Shown: piece by piece, positions 7,884 to 17,800 of the stretch | How the letters are laid out: each line of letters opens with the position of its first letter | How positions within the stretch are numbered: position 1 is the first letter of the stretch | Origin: Chitinophaga sp. Cy-1792 | Lineage (GTDB): Bacteria; Bacteroidota; Bacteroidia; Chitinophagales; Chitinophagaceae | Assembly (NCBI RefSeq): GCF_011752935.1 | Contig: NZ_VWWO01000002.1 | Span: 1,302,001 to 1,366,000 of the forward strand | Direction of reading: 5' to 3' | DNA length: 64,000 bases | Notes under the pieces: generated by a model | Seen by the model: only the letters and a program-made list of their open reading frames with translations | Database searches by the model: none | What the model was told of the DNA's origin: nothing | Position numbers and translations under genes: made by a program

Positions 7884-8708
7884 TTAGACAGACTGATGTT
7901 TGATGAGGATATCCGCTATTTTATTATCTTCTTTTTTGAACTGGGTGGGAGTGGTGCCGGTAAACAGCCGGAAATCGCGGATAAAATGCGCCTGGTCGAA
8001 GTAATTGCATACATGACTGACAGCAGTCAGGGTATTGTTGGTTTGCATAAACCTGACCGCTTTATTGAACCGAAGGATTTTATGGTAATACTTCGGTGTA
8101 TAGCCTATATTTTTCAGAAAGATCCGCTCCAGCTTTTTATAATACCAGCCAGTTTGCTGACAGATATGATCGATAGATGTATCGTCCTGGCTTTTACGGA
8201 GCATATTAATGGCCATATTCAGTACTACCTGATCGGTTGGTGTATTTCTTAAGGCGGCGCTTAAAAGGGTGTCTAATGCCTGTATTCGAAGGTTATCATT
8301 CGGGAAGTCCGCTAACTGCATCTCCAGGGCCTTTACCGATGTTCCTAAAATAAGTTCAGCCGGTAAAAGGACATTCAATAAATCAGATACCGGGAGGTTG
8401 GTAAATGCTGCCAGTCCGCCGGGCTTGAAACGCAGTCCCAGCATGTTTGTTTTGCCAGTGCTTTTTACATAAAAAACCTGGTTACGTTGTCCCATTATCA
8501 CCGGGCCGCTTAACCGGGTGCCCTTCGGGTTATCGGGTGTTATTAACCAATCAGCAGGATCCTCAAAATTAAAGATCAGTTCCACCCGGCCGCCGGGTAT
8601 CAGGCGATCTGGTGTATCCATGAACCGGTCTGGTGCATGTAAAACCCAATAGCATTCAATTAAGTCAGCCAGTCGGGCGGAGGGATAATATTGCTGGTAA
8701 TGAAGCAT
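7884..8708 (-). CDS. AraC-family regulator with DUF6597-type N-terminal domain
   Basis: Start chosen at ATG 8708 (MLHYQQYYPSARLADLIECYW), because family members begin with this pattern; a further 16 residues are possible from 8756. The product is 274 residues. The N-terminal half (Y-P-x-x-x-L-x-x-x-I-E-C-Y-W, then RLIPGGRVELIFNF and LGLRFKPGGLAAF) is the DUF6597 sensor typical of Bacteroidota AraC proteins. The C-terminal helix-turn-helix shows IDHICQQTGWYYKKLERIF and the closing pattern YFDQAHFIRDFRLFTGTTPTQF. It diverges from the ABC transporter operon at 8872, but that operon encodes its own GntR regulator, so the target is not evident. Confidence 0.85.
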   Translation of the reverse strand: MLHYQQYYPSARLADLIECYWVLHAPDRFMDTPDRLIPGGRVELIFNFEDPADWLITPDNPKGTRLSGPVIMGQRNQVFYVKSTGKTNMLGLRFKPGGLAAFTNLPVSDLLNVLLPAELILGTSVKALEMQLADFPNDNLRIQALDTLLSAALRNTPTDQVVLNMAINMLRKSQDDTSIDHICQQTGWYYKKLERIFLKNIGYTPKYYHKILRFNKAVRFMQTNNTLTAVSHVCNYFDQAHFIRDFRLFTGTTPTQFKKEDNKIADILIKHQSV

Positions 8709-8846
8709 ATAACCGATAAAAATGCATTTCTCCGGGGAGGCTATATCAAGGTACAAAAATCCTGCAATTTACTGCGATGGCAGCGGAGCATCTGCCTATC
8801 TATTTTTAAAAGTAAAATTTGTTGGAATAATAAAAAATCTTAATTT

Positions 8847-8872
8847 TAGTGTACAACATATCTAATACACTA
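8847..8872. promoter_or_regulatory. YtrA-type GntR operator over the ABC operon start
   Basis: TAGTGTA (8847-8853) and TACACTA (8866-8872) form a perfect 7-bp inverted repeat with a 12-base spacer, whose last base is the A of the start codon of the ABC ATPase gene. The Bacillus YtrA repressor is known to bind AGTGTA/TACACT half-sites with about the same spacing, and this operon encodes a YtrA-like GntR protein at 10525-10905. Autoregulation by blocking transcription or initiation is inferred. Confidence 0.75.
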
Positions 8873-9708
8873 TGATACGCTTTGAAAACTTCTGTTTTGG
8901 CTATAAGCCAGGTGCATTGCTGTATCGGAACCTGGAGCTTTCTTTAGAGTCGGGCAAGATCTATGGCTTGCTTGGGAAAAACGGGGCGGGTAAATCGACC
9001 CTGCTGAAAAACCTGACCGGGCTGCTTTATCCATCATCGGGTAATGTGTCTGTAAATGGTTTTAACCCATCCGGGCGGAAGCCTTCTTTTTTACGAACGA
9101 TCTATTTCATACCTGAAGAAGTACATGTGCCGGCACTGACAATCAATGCCTATGTTGCTCTTTTTGCCCCTTTTTACCCCGCTTTTGACCGGCAGCTGCT
9201 GGATAGCTACCTGGACAAACTAGACGTAGTAACAGCGGAAAAACTAAACAAACTTTCATTTGGTCAGCAAAAGAAATTCATCATTGCCTTTGCGCTTGCC
9301 TGCAACACCAGCGTCTTAATCATGGATGAACCTACTAACGGGCTTGATATTCCTTCCAAGAAACGTTTCCGAAAGCTGATCTCTTCCACGATGCAGGAGG
9401 ACCGCCTTATTTTTATCTCTACCCACCAGACCCGTGACCTGGAGAACCTGATAGACCAGGTGATCATTGTAGATAATGGCGAACTATTGTTAAATGCACC
9501 TGTTGACCAGATCGGGCAAAGGCTGTCATTTAAAATAGTGGAAGCGTCTTACGCGGAGGAGCAGGTTTTATATGAAGAGGAGAATATGTATGGCCGTGCC
9601 GTGGTGATGGCCAACACCGGAGGGGGAGAAAGCCGTATTGACCTGGAGCAGCTGTTTAACGCGGTCACCGGAAATCCGGTGATGGCAAAAGCAATTTTTA
9701 AAAATTAA
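8872..9708 (+). CDS. ABC transporter ATP-binding protein
   Basis: 278 residues with all nucleotide-binding motifs: Walker A GKNGAGKST (residues 35-43), a degenerate signature LSFGQQKK (about 128-135), Walker B VLIMDEP (about 148-154), D-loop NGLD and switch histidine in FISTHQTRD. It is the first gene of an operon with a membrane protein 12 bases downstream, a GntR regulator and a membrane-anchored protein. Short ATPases paired with YtrA-like GntR regulators are typical of YtrB/BcrA-type exporters that respond to cell-envelope stress or peptides. The substrate cannot be read from the sequence. Confidence 0.93.
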   Translation: MIRFENFCFGYKPGALLYRNLELSLESGKIYGLLGKNGAGKSTLLKNLTGLLYPSSGNVSVNGFNPSGRKPSFLRTIYFIPEEVHVPALTINAYVALFAPFYPAFDRQLLDSYLDKLDVVTAEKLNKLSFGQQKKFIIAFALACNTSVLIMDEPTNGLDIPSKKRFRKLISSTMQEDRLIFISTHQTRDLENLIDQVIIVDNGELLLNAPVDQIGQRLSFKIVEASYAEEQVLYEEENMYGRAVVMANTGGGESRIDLEQLFNAVTGNPVMAKAIFKN

Positions 9709-9720
9709 CCTCATAATAGT

Positions 9721-10515
9721 ATGAACGATGTATTTAGCGCACGCCGTTTTGGATGGCTGATGCGCAAGATGTTCCTCGACAAAACAGCACCTGTCTTCGG
9801 TACTGTATTATTATGTTTCACTATTACATTAATATTCTACGTTGTGACCCGGCTGCTGCAAGGTCTTGCGGTGGCACAGAATGGGGCATTTACGACCGGG
9901 CTTTCACTGGGGGGCACGCTGGTGGCTTCTGTGGTCTTTGGCAACTTTAATAATAATGCAGTGGGTACATCTTTCTTAACCTTACCTGCTTCTGTTTTTG
10001 AAAAGTGGTTATCGGGGGTGTTGATAGTAGGTGTCCTATATTTTTTCCTGTTCCTGTTTTTTTTCCGTTTACTGGACCTGGCCTTTGTAGCACAATTCCA
10101 TCATACACTGAATCCCCATTCGGCCTACTATAAAGAGCAGTATGAAAGCATACAGCTGCTTTCCTACACGGGCAGTACTGCGCGCGGAAATTATATGATG
10201 TTCTTCAATTTTTCCGGTATGATGATGCTGGGCTCACTCTTCTTTAATAAAGCAGCATTCGTGAAAACGGCCTTGCTAATTTGCAGTTTGGTTATTGCTG
10301 CCTTTTTGCTGAATTTGCTGGTCATTAATCTGCTGATTAAAAATGTGCAGATTGCGTTTCCGTTCTCTGTAGTATGGATATGGGTAGGTAAGGACCGCGC
10401 CGCACTGAATCTTCCACCGGAAAGCGAATTCCGTATCAGGATTATTTTCTGTTATGTACTACCCATCATACTTTGGGGACTTTCACTGCTTAAATTAAAA
10501 GAAAAAGAATTTTAA
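9721..10515 (+). CDS. ABC transporter membrane subunit
   Basis: 264 residues with about six hydrophobic segments (for example residues 20-45, 60-80, 95-115, 155-175, 185-210, 235-255) and no other domain. It starts 12 bases after the ATPase gene and ends 9 bases before the GntR gene, so the genes are co-transcribed. It is the expected partner permease of the ATPase; the sequence itself has no recognisable substrate motif. Confidence 0.8.
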   Translation: MNDVFSARRFGWLMRKMFLDKTAPVFGTVLLCFTITLIFYVVTRLLQGLAVAQNGAFTTGLSLGGTLVASVVFGNFNNNAVGTSFLTLPASVFEKWLSGVLIVGVLYFFLFLFFFRLLDLAFVAQFHHTLNPHSAYYKEQYESIQLLSYTGSTARGNYMMFFNFSGMMMLGSLFFNKAAFVKTALLICSLVIAAFLLNLLVINLLIKNVQIAFPFSVVWIWVGKDRAALNLPPESEFRIRIIFCYVLPIILWGLSLLKLKEKEF

Positions 10516-10524
10516 AATATTTTG

Positions 10525-10905
10525 ATGGTTTTTAATGATAGGACGGCTTTATATCTTCAGATCGCACTGTATATGTGTGAGCAGATTCTCCTGAAAAAGT
10601 GGAAGCCGGAAGAAAAGGTGCTTAGTATCCGTGACCTGGGCGATTTAATTGAGATCAGTCCCAATACGGTGCAGCGCGCCTATGATTTTCTGCAGCAGCG
10701 TAACATCATCATTAATAAACGTGGCATAGGTTTTTTTGTGGCACCTGATGCAGAAGAACATATCCTGCTGTTTCGCCGGGAACAATTTATGGAGAATGAG
10801 TTACCGGAAATGCTACGCAATCTCTACCTGCTTAAAATTGACATGAAACAAGTAAATGCGCTGTATGAGGAGTTCGTAAAAAATAACTTTTTAAACAAAG
10901 AGTGA
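10525..10905 (+). CDS. GntR-family regulator, YtrA subfamily
   Basis: ATG 10525 is chosen (the preceding TTG at 10522 only adds one residue). The 126-residue product has the GntR winged helix (LYLQIALYMCEQIL..., LSIRDLGDLIEISPNTVQRAYDFLQQ, INKRGIGFFVAPDA) and only a short helical C-terminal tail, the size of the YtrA subfamily that regulates ABC exporters. The stop overlaps the next start by one base (TGATG). The dyad at 8847-8872 matches the known YtrA site, so this protein probably represses its own operon. Confidence 0.92.
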   Translation: MVFNDRTALYLQIALYMCEQILLKKWKPEEKVLSIRDLGDLIEISPNTVQRAYDFLQQRNIIINKRGIGFFVAPDAEEHILLFRREQFMENELPEMLRNLYLLKIDMKQVNALYEEFVKNNFLNKE

Positions 10906-11687
10906 TGAAACTTACGTCAAAAATACTTATTGGTTTGCTGCTGCTGTTATGCTGTGGTATCCTGCTTTCTGCCTCCCTGTTTAAATCTGAATATGAAAAA
11001 AATGATAAGGGAGAATTGTATTTTTTATATGGCACGATAGCAGATCAACCTTTTAGTCACCTTGTGATAACAGGTGGAAACGTTTCGAATATTGTATACG
11101 AACCTGGTGCTAAATCCTCCGTAAGAGTGTTTAAGCGCTGGAACGGTTATCATGATAAACGGATTGCCACGATAGTGCGTAATGACACACTTTTCCTGGA
11201 TTTTCCTGCCGGGTATGCAGATTTAAATGAGAAGATGCAGCTAAAAAATACAAGTATCGTTCGCATTTTTTCACCTGAGTTGAAATCAGTAGATGCCACC
11301 AACACGAACCTGCAGCTATTGAAGCTGAAGCAAAAGACGCTGGCAGTATCGATTGGCGGAAACTCGAATTTTGAAGTGGAGAGTATGATTGCTGATTTTG
11401 ATGATATTTCCATAAAAGCGACAGACACTACGGGAATTGTGTTTGAAATGTCCCCGGATTTGAAGAAATCGGGTAGCACCGTATTACGGCAGGGTGAGAT
11501 GGAAATAGCTGCTGATAAAAAGGGTTGGGATGCCTTTCATATCAGGAAGCTGTCTGCCATTGTATCAGGCCATTCTTTTGTTGATGTAGGCCATGCACAG
11601 ATTGATTCGGTTGATTTTCAGGTTGCTGATTCATCGGCGATTGTGTTGTCCGGCGGAGCGATACAGCAGCGTTTGCAGGGGAAGTAG
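10905..11687 (+). CDS. Membrane-anchored protein, DUF2807-like
   Basis: 260 residues from ATG 10905, which shares one base with the GntR stop, so translation is coupled. It has an N-terminal transmembrane segment (residues 5-22) and an extracytoplasmic beta-rich body with short repeats (VSIGGNSNFEVES, IKATDTTGIVFEMS, ATNTNLQLL) of the kind seen in the DUF2807 / GIN-domain head found next to GntR-ABC operons in Bacteroidota. Function unknown; from context it may sense or scaffold at the envelope together with the exporter. Confidence 0.65.
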   Translation: MKLTSKILIGLLLLLCCGILLSASLFKSEYEKNDKGELYFLYGTIADQPFSHLVITGGNVSNIVYEPGAKSSVRVFKRWNGYHDKRIATIVRNDTLFLDFPAGYADLNEKMQLKNTSIVRIFSPELKSVDATNTNLQLLKLKQKTLAVSIGGNSNFEVESMIADFDDISIKATDTTGIVFEMSPDLKKSGSTVLRQGEMEIAADKKGWDAFHIRKLSAIVSGHSFVDVGHAQIDSVDFQVADSSAIVLSGGAIQQRLQGK

Positions 11688-11743
11688 TAGTGTAGGAGGG
11701 GGACAGTCAGTAAGGAAATAAATAAGCGTGTAACTGATATTTA

Positions 11744-11796
11744 AATAAAAATAGAAGCCCGTCTCTATGGTGTAGAGACGGGCTTCTATTTTTATT
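11744..11796. terminator. Bidirectional terminator, 24-bp stem
   Basis: Arms 11744-11767 and 11773-11796 are perfect complements with a 5-base loop (TGGTG); the core is AGAAGCCCGTCTCTA. It separates the ABC operon (+) from the giant surface protein gene (-) and has A/T tracts on both sides. Confidence 0.88.
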
Positions 11797-11839
11797 CTAT
11801 GAAACCCGGAGCCTTTTACCGGGTTGTTACTATTTAATC

Positions 11840-14800
11840 TTACTGCACGATCACGTTTACGGTGGCTTTCTGGCCAGTGCTCATCATCAGGATGATTACA
11901 TAAACACCACTTTGTGAAGGCATTGTGACCTGGTTGGTTGATTGCACCGATGTAATTTGCTGTAGGGTATTACCTGTAACAGTAGTAATCAGCAATCTGG
12001 CGCCTTGTAACTGGGCATTGGTATAATTACAGGTTACTTTAACGGTGCTTCCTTTTGCGGCAGGATTAGGATATGCTTTTATGCCATCTGAAACCGCACC
12101 GGTACCGGTTAAGGTAAGTGGGCAACTTTGTACGATATTGCCATTATTGCTGGTAGCCATTACATAGTAGGTGCCTTTCAAAGCGGTTGATTCACTATAA
12201 TAAGCATTCGTAGCGCCATTGATAGGTGTACCGTCTTTATACCATTGCCATTTATTGTAATTGTTGCCTGTATTATCAAAGACCAGCACGTCGGCCCAAT
12301 GCTGCCGAACCATTGACGCTACCAGGTTATTGAATGTATTAGTGACAGCTGTTGCGGCAAAGTGATTCCCATCACCTGCCTGCGTTGCGGTAACAACGCT
12401 GCTGCCCGGACTTACAGGGGTAAGCGTGGTGCCGTTCACAGTTGCAATACTGGCATCGGCAACGGAATAACTTACCGGTAATCCACTAGTGGCAGCTGCG
12501 GTTAACGTAACTGTAGCGGGCGTTCCATTACAACCCATTGTAAGATCCTGTGTCCAGGAAATGGTTTGAGGCGCTTTGGTAATGGTGAGATTATTACCTG
12601 TAAATGAAACGGTATAGTTGTTTCCTGCATTCAACGTACCTTGATTGATAGGGTACACGCCGGCATCCTCACCCGTAACTCTGCCCAGACTACCACTGAA
12701 AATCTGCTGGTTATCTCCGCTTCCATAGCCGGTTACAGTATAGGTATATGCAGGATCTCCTGTACCATAGACTTTCGTTTTCGCATCGGCGATGACTGTC
12801 AGGATAGCTTTACTGATGGTTAAGCTGCCATTTGCATAACTGATGTTGTAATTCCCTGATGATAGTCCGCCGGGCGTGATGACATAACTATTTACATTGG
12901 TAGCTCCCTGGGAAGTACCACTGTAGGTAACAGTACCACCAAGAGCAGCGGCAGTTTCATTGTTTACAAATCCGGACCAGCTAACACCGTTGCCACCGCT
13001 GTATGCTATACCATCATATACTTTAGATGCGTTGTTGGCAGTAACAGTCAATGTCGCTTTGCTGATGGTTAAGTTGCCATTTGCGTAACTGATGTTGTAA
13101 TTCCCTGATGATAGTCCGCCGGGCGTGATTACATAACTATTTACATTGGTGGCTCCCTGGGAAGTGCCACTGTAGGTAACCGTACCACCAAGAGCAGCGG
13201 CAGTTTCATTGTTTACAAATCCGGACCAGGTAACACCGTTGCCACCGCTGTATGCTACACCATCATATACTTTAGACGCGTTGTTGGCTGTAACAGTCAA
13301 GGCAGCCTTGCTGATGGTTAAGTTGCCATTTGCGTAAGTGATGGCATAGTTGCCAGATGATAATCCGCCCGGCGTAATCACATAACTGTTTGCATTGATG
13401 GCCCCCTGGGAAGTACCACTGTAGGTGACCGTACCACCAAGTGCAGCGGCAGTTTCATTGTTTACAAATCCGAACCAGGTAACACCGTTGCCACCGCTGT
13501 ATGCTACGCCATCATATACCTTAGCAGCGTTGTTGGCTGTAACAGTCAAAGCAGCTTTGCTGATGGTTAAGTTACCATTTGCGTAAGTGATGGCATAGTT
13601 GCCAGCTGATAATCCACCTGGCGTGATCACATAGCTGTTTGCATTGATGGCTCCCTGTGAGGTGCCACTATAGGTTAAGATGCCGGCAAGGGTAGTAACG
13701 GTTTCGTTGTTTACAAAACCTGAATAGGTAACGCCGTTGCCGCCGCTGTATGCTACACCATCATAAATTTTGGTACTGTCTTTCGCGGTGACAGTTAAGG
13801 CAGCCTTGTTGATGGTTAAAGTGCCGCTGGTATAAGTAATCGTATAGTTCGCAGCAGACAAGCCTCCGGGAATAATAAAATAACTATTAACGTTTTTGGC
13901 TCCCTGAGAATTACCGGTATAGGTAACAGTGCCGGTTAAGGCTTTAGCTGAATCTTCATTATTTACTAAGCCGCTGTACAAAAGCCCGTTGCCACCGTTG
14001 AATGACAAGCCATTATAGATCATGGTACTGTCTTTCGCGGTGATGGTTAATCCAGCTTTATTGATAGTTAAGGCGCCGTCGCCATACACAATGGTATAGT
14101 TGACTGCAGCAAGACCACCTGGTGTAATCACATACGTATTTACATCTTTTGCTCCCTGAGCGGTGCCGCTGTAAGTCAGTGTACCCGTCAGGGCAGCGGT
14201 GGAGTCATCACCGTTTATGAAACCCTGGTAAGTGACACCATTGCCACCGGCAAAAGCCAGGCCATCATAGGTTTTAGTGGCACTATTCGCGCTTACTACC
14301 AGGTTAACTTTGTTAACAGTTAACGCAAACACTATATCGGCAGCCGGTGCATAAATGGCGTTACCGGCCTGGCTTATCGTAATATTCACCGTCCCGGCTT
14401 TCTTAGCCCTGATTTTCCACTGATTGCCATCTGCGGCATCCTGGTATACTTCCGCAATATTGTTATCGGCAGAACTTAAAGATACCGGTAATCCTGAACT
14501 GGCAGCAAGTGCTCTTGTGAACACGGTACCATAACTAACGGCAGTATCGGTCAGGCTGGTGATCGTCTGGCTAAACGGTAGTTGCAGCTCATAGGCACCC
14601 TGGTCAATCGTACTGGCCTTACGGGAATTGCCGGCAAGATCTAAAGTAGCTGTATCATATACATTGTAAATACTGTCGCTGCCTGCATTCACAGCAGGAC
14701 TGGCAGGTTGTAAGCTATAATCACCATTTGTGAAAGGTGCCGTATTGAATGCCGGACTGTTTACAAACAGCGGGTCTGTATTGGTGATATAATTGCCAGC

Positions 14801-17800
14801 ATTTGGAGAGGCTCCCTGTATAGTACTGTATTTGCTGGTGTAGGCACCTGCGATGCCGGTATTATTACCGTAAATGATACTATTGTAAACAGCAGTATTA
14901 CCGTTGCTACAGTAAATGCCAGCCATGTTATTGCCACTTAGAGTGCTATTAACCAGGTTGAAGCTACCGCCGTTTACGTTAATAGTCCCTCCGGAACCGG
15001 AAGAATTACCGGTCAATTGTGAGTTAAGGAAGGTTATTGCAGCGCTGTTAGCAGCATAAAGGGTTGCAGCTGCTCCATATTGAACAGCAACACATCCTTT
15101 TACTACTGCCTTCTCACATACTACCTGAGCGTTGGTATTGGCAGAAATTGCCCCACCATTGGTAAGTGTAGTATCTCTTAAAAATTCACAGTTATAGAAA
15201 GATGCCACACCGTTTGCATTTACCAGTATAGCACTACCAATACCTGATGTTTTATTATCGTTAAAGGAGGAGTGGCGGGCGGAAACAGTAGCATTTTGAC
15301 CAATCAGGAATGCGCCGGCTGTGTTAGCCGTACTATTATTCCGGCAAATAACATTTTCCAATGTCAAATCCGCATAGCTAGCATAAAAAGCCCCACCAGA
15401 AGCGGCGGTATTGTTCAAACAACTCACACGCCTGAGTACCACCGTTCCCGAAGGATCTGTCGCACTACTATAAAAAGCTGCTGCTCCGCCAAAACTATTA
15501 TAATTATTAGAAAGGATCACATCTTCAACCAGCAGGGAGGCGCTTCTGGCTATCAGGCCACCGCCTGTGTTCAGCGGCACATTTACATTATTGATCGATA
15601 CATTGCCGCTGTAATTACTGTATCCGTCAGCAATGGTAAATCCGCTCAAGACCGCTGCTCCCATGTCGCCGGCGGCGATCACTACATGGTAAGCATTATC
15701 GCTGTTGGTAGCGGGATCTCCTAAATTACCACTTAACACCGTAGTATTGGTGGTAAAATCCCTGCCGGTAGTATCTGATTCTGTACCGGCAAATCCGCCA
15801 AATACTTTCACATCTTTTACCAGCAAAAAGGCATTACTCCTGTCGTTGCCTGCCGGTGCAGTCGTTGCCTGGCTGGCTGGATACTTAGGTAAATAAGTGC
15901 CTTTAGCTACCCATATTTGTTGCACAGTACCGTTGGTGGTACCGTTTAAAATAGCGGCAGTTCGCAAGGCGTCTGCCAGTTCTCCCGTCGCATTGGCCCA
16001 GCTGCTACCATTACCGGTACTACCTTTTTTAACATACAGGATACCGTTGGTAAGTGTAATCATTTGGATATTCAGCTTGCCGGCTACATAGGTAATACTA
16101 TAATTATCTGCAATGAGGCCATTAGGTACCAGGTTATAAATGCCTACGCCGGTGGCCGATTGTGCCGTTCCGCTATAAGAAAGTGTACCGGTTAAGGCAG
16201 TAGTGGAGTCATCACCATTTACAAAACCTGCATAGCTAACGCCGTTGCCACCGCTGAAAGGAATACCGTCAAAATACTTGGTACTGTCTCTGGCGGTTAT
16301 TACTAATGATGCTTTCGCAATACTGATATTAAATGGTGTAGTCACGGGGTCGTAGGTAGCATTACCCAGCTGGTTTGCAATAATAATAACATTGCCGGCT
16401 TTTTTAATATGGGCTTTCCATTTGTTGTTGTCCGACGCGTCCTGGTATACATTCACTATACTGGCGTCGGCGGAAGTATAGCTTACCGGCAGACCTGAGC
16501 TTGCGGTAAAAGTTAATTCAACATCAGCGTCACCATAGGTTTTGGAAATATTGCTTACCGCAATTGTTTGCGCTGTCAGGGCTTTTTCATAGGCGCCTAT
16601 ATCAATAATGCCGCCTGTGCTGAAATTGGATACACGTGGAGCGCCGCTCAGATCAACAGTCGAAGCGTTGAGTCCTGTAAACAGTGCATTACTTCCCGCA
16701 TTTACCAACGGGCTACTGGCTTGTACTGTATAAGCACCGCCCGTAAAAGCAGTACCGGTAGCGAGTGAATTGGTAAAGCCCGGGGAGACCGTACCATCCG
16801 GATTATGTAAGCTGATATCTGTTGCCACACCCTGCAGGAAGCTGTACTGCGCCGTATAGGAACCTCCGTTGTCGTTATAAATACCGCCACTGTTATCGCC
16901 GATAACCGTATTGTAAATGACACCCGTGGATTGTGAATTGAAAATAGCGCCGCCACTACCGTTCGTGGCAGTGTTGCCGGCAATAGTCGTATTCACCAGT
17001 TTAAAACTTGTGGTGAAACAAAACAAAGCACCTCCTCCGCTATTGGAGTAATTTCCTGAAAACAAGGTGTTGGTATAAAAGCCGGAAGATTGGCTCTGAT
17101 AAATGGCGCCGCCACCGGCTGTTGCAGTGTTACCTCGTACGGCCAGGTAGTTAGCGATGATATTGCTGCCTGCTGCAACATAGATGGCGCCACCATACCC
17201 GGCAGAAGTGTTACCGGTTATTGAAACATTGTTGAATGTTTGTGTGGAATTACTGACTGAATAGATGGCACCACCATAAATTGATGCCGAGTTGCCCGTA
17301 AAACTTGTATTTGAATAGGAACAGGCGCTGCCATTGAAAGCGCATAGTGCACCTCCGGCATTTGCACTGTTATTGCTGAAGGTAACGTTAGTAAAAGTGG
17401 GATTGCTGTTTATGTACATGAAAACAGCCCCGCCATATCCGCTAGCATAGTTATTGATAAATGTGACATTGGTTACGGGAATGCCAGCCTGATTTGTAAG
17501 ATAGAGGCCCCCGCCATATTGCGCATAAATAGTAAAATTATTGGCCTGGGTTTGATCGCTATAGTCATTCGCATAACCATCCGTAATGGTGAGGCCATCT
17601 ATCAGCGCCGAGCCTAAGTTGCCATATCCTGTTACTACGTGAAAGGCGTTATCGGTTTTTGTGCCTGGCGTGCCTATGTCACCGCTTAGGGTGGTAATGT
17701 TGGATGATGCATCACTGCTTCTGCCGGTGAGACTCGTTTCCGTTCCACCAAAATGACCATAGATCTGTACATCTGGCAATAAAGAAAATGTTATTCTCCG

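Noticed and set aside
7875-8252. 125-residue plus-strand frame
   Set aside because: It lies entirely antisense to the AraC gene at 7884-8708, which has clear family motifs.
12809-14310. CRISPR-like regular repeats
   Set aside because: Units are ~249 bases, have no spacers, and translate to MBG domains inside a single gene.
15272-17196. Several plus- and minus-strand frames of 60-150 residues
   Set aside because: Shadows of the giant surface protein gene in other frames; no independent family pattern.
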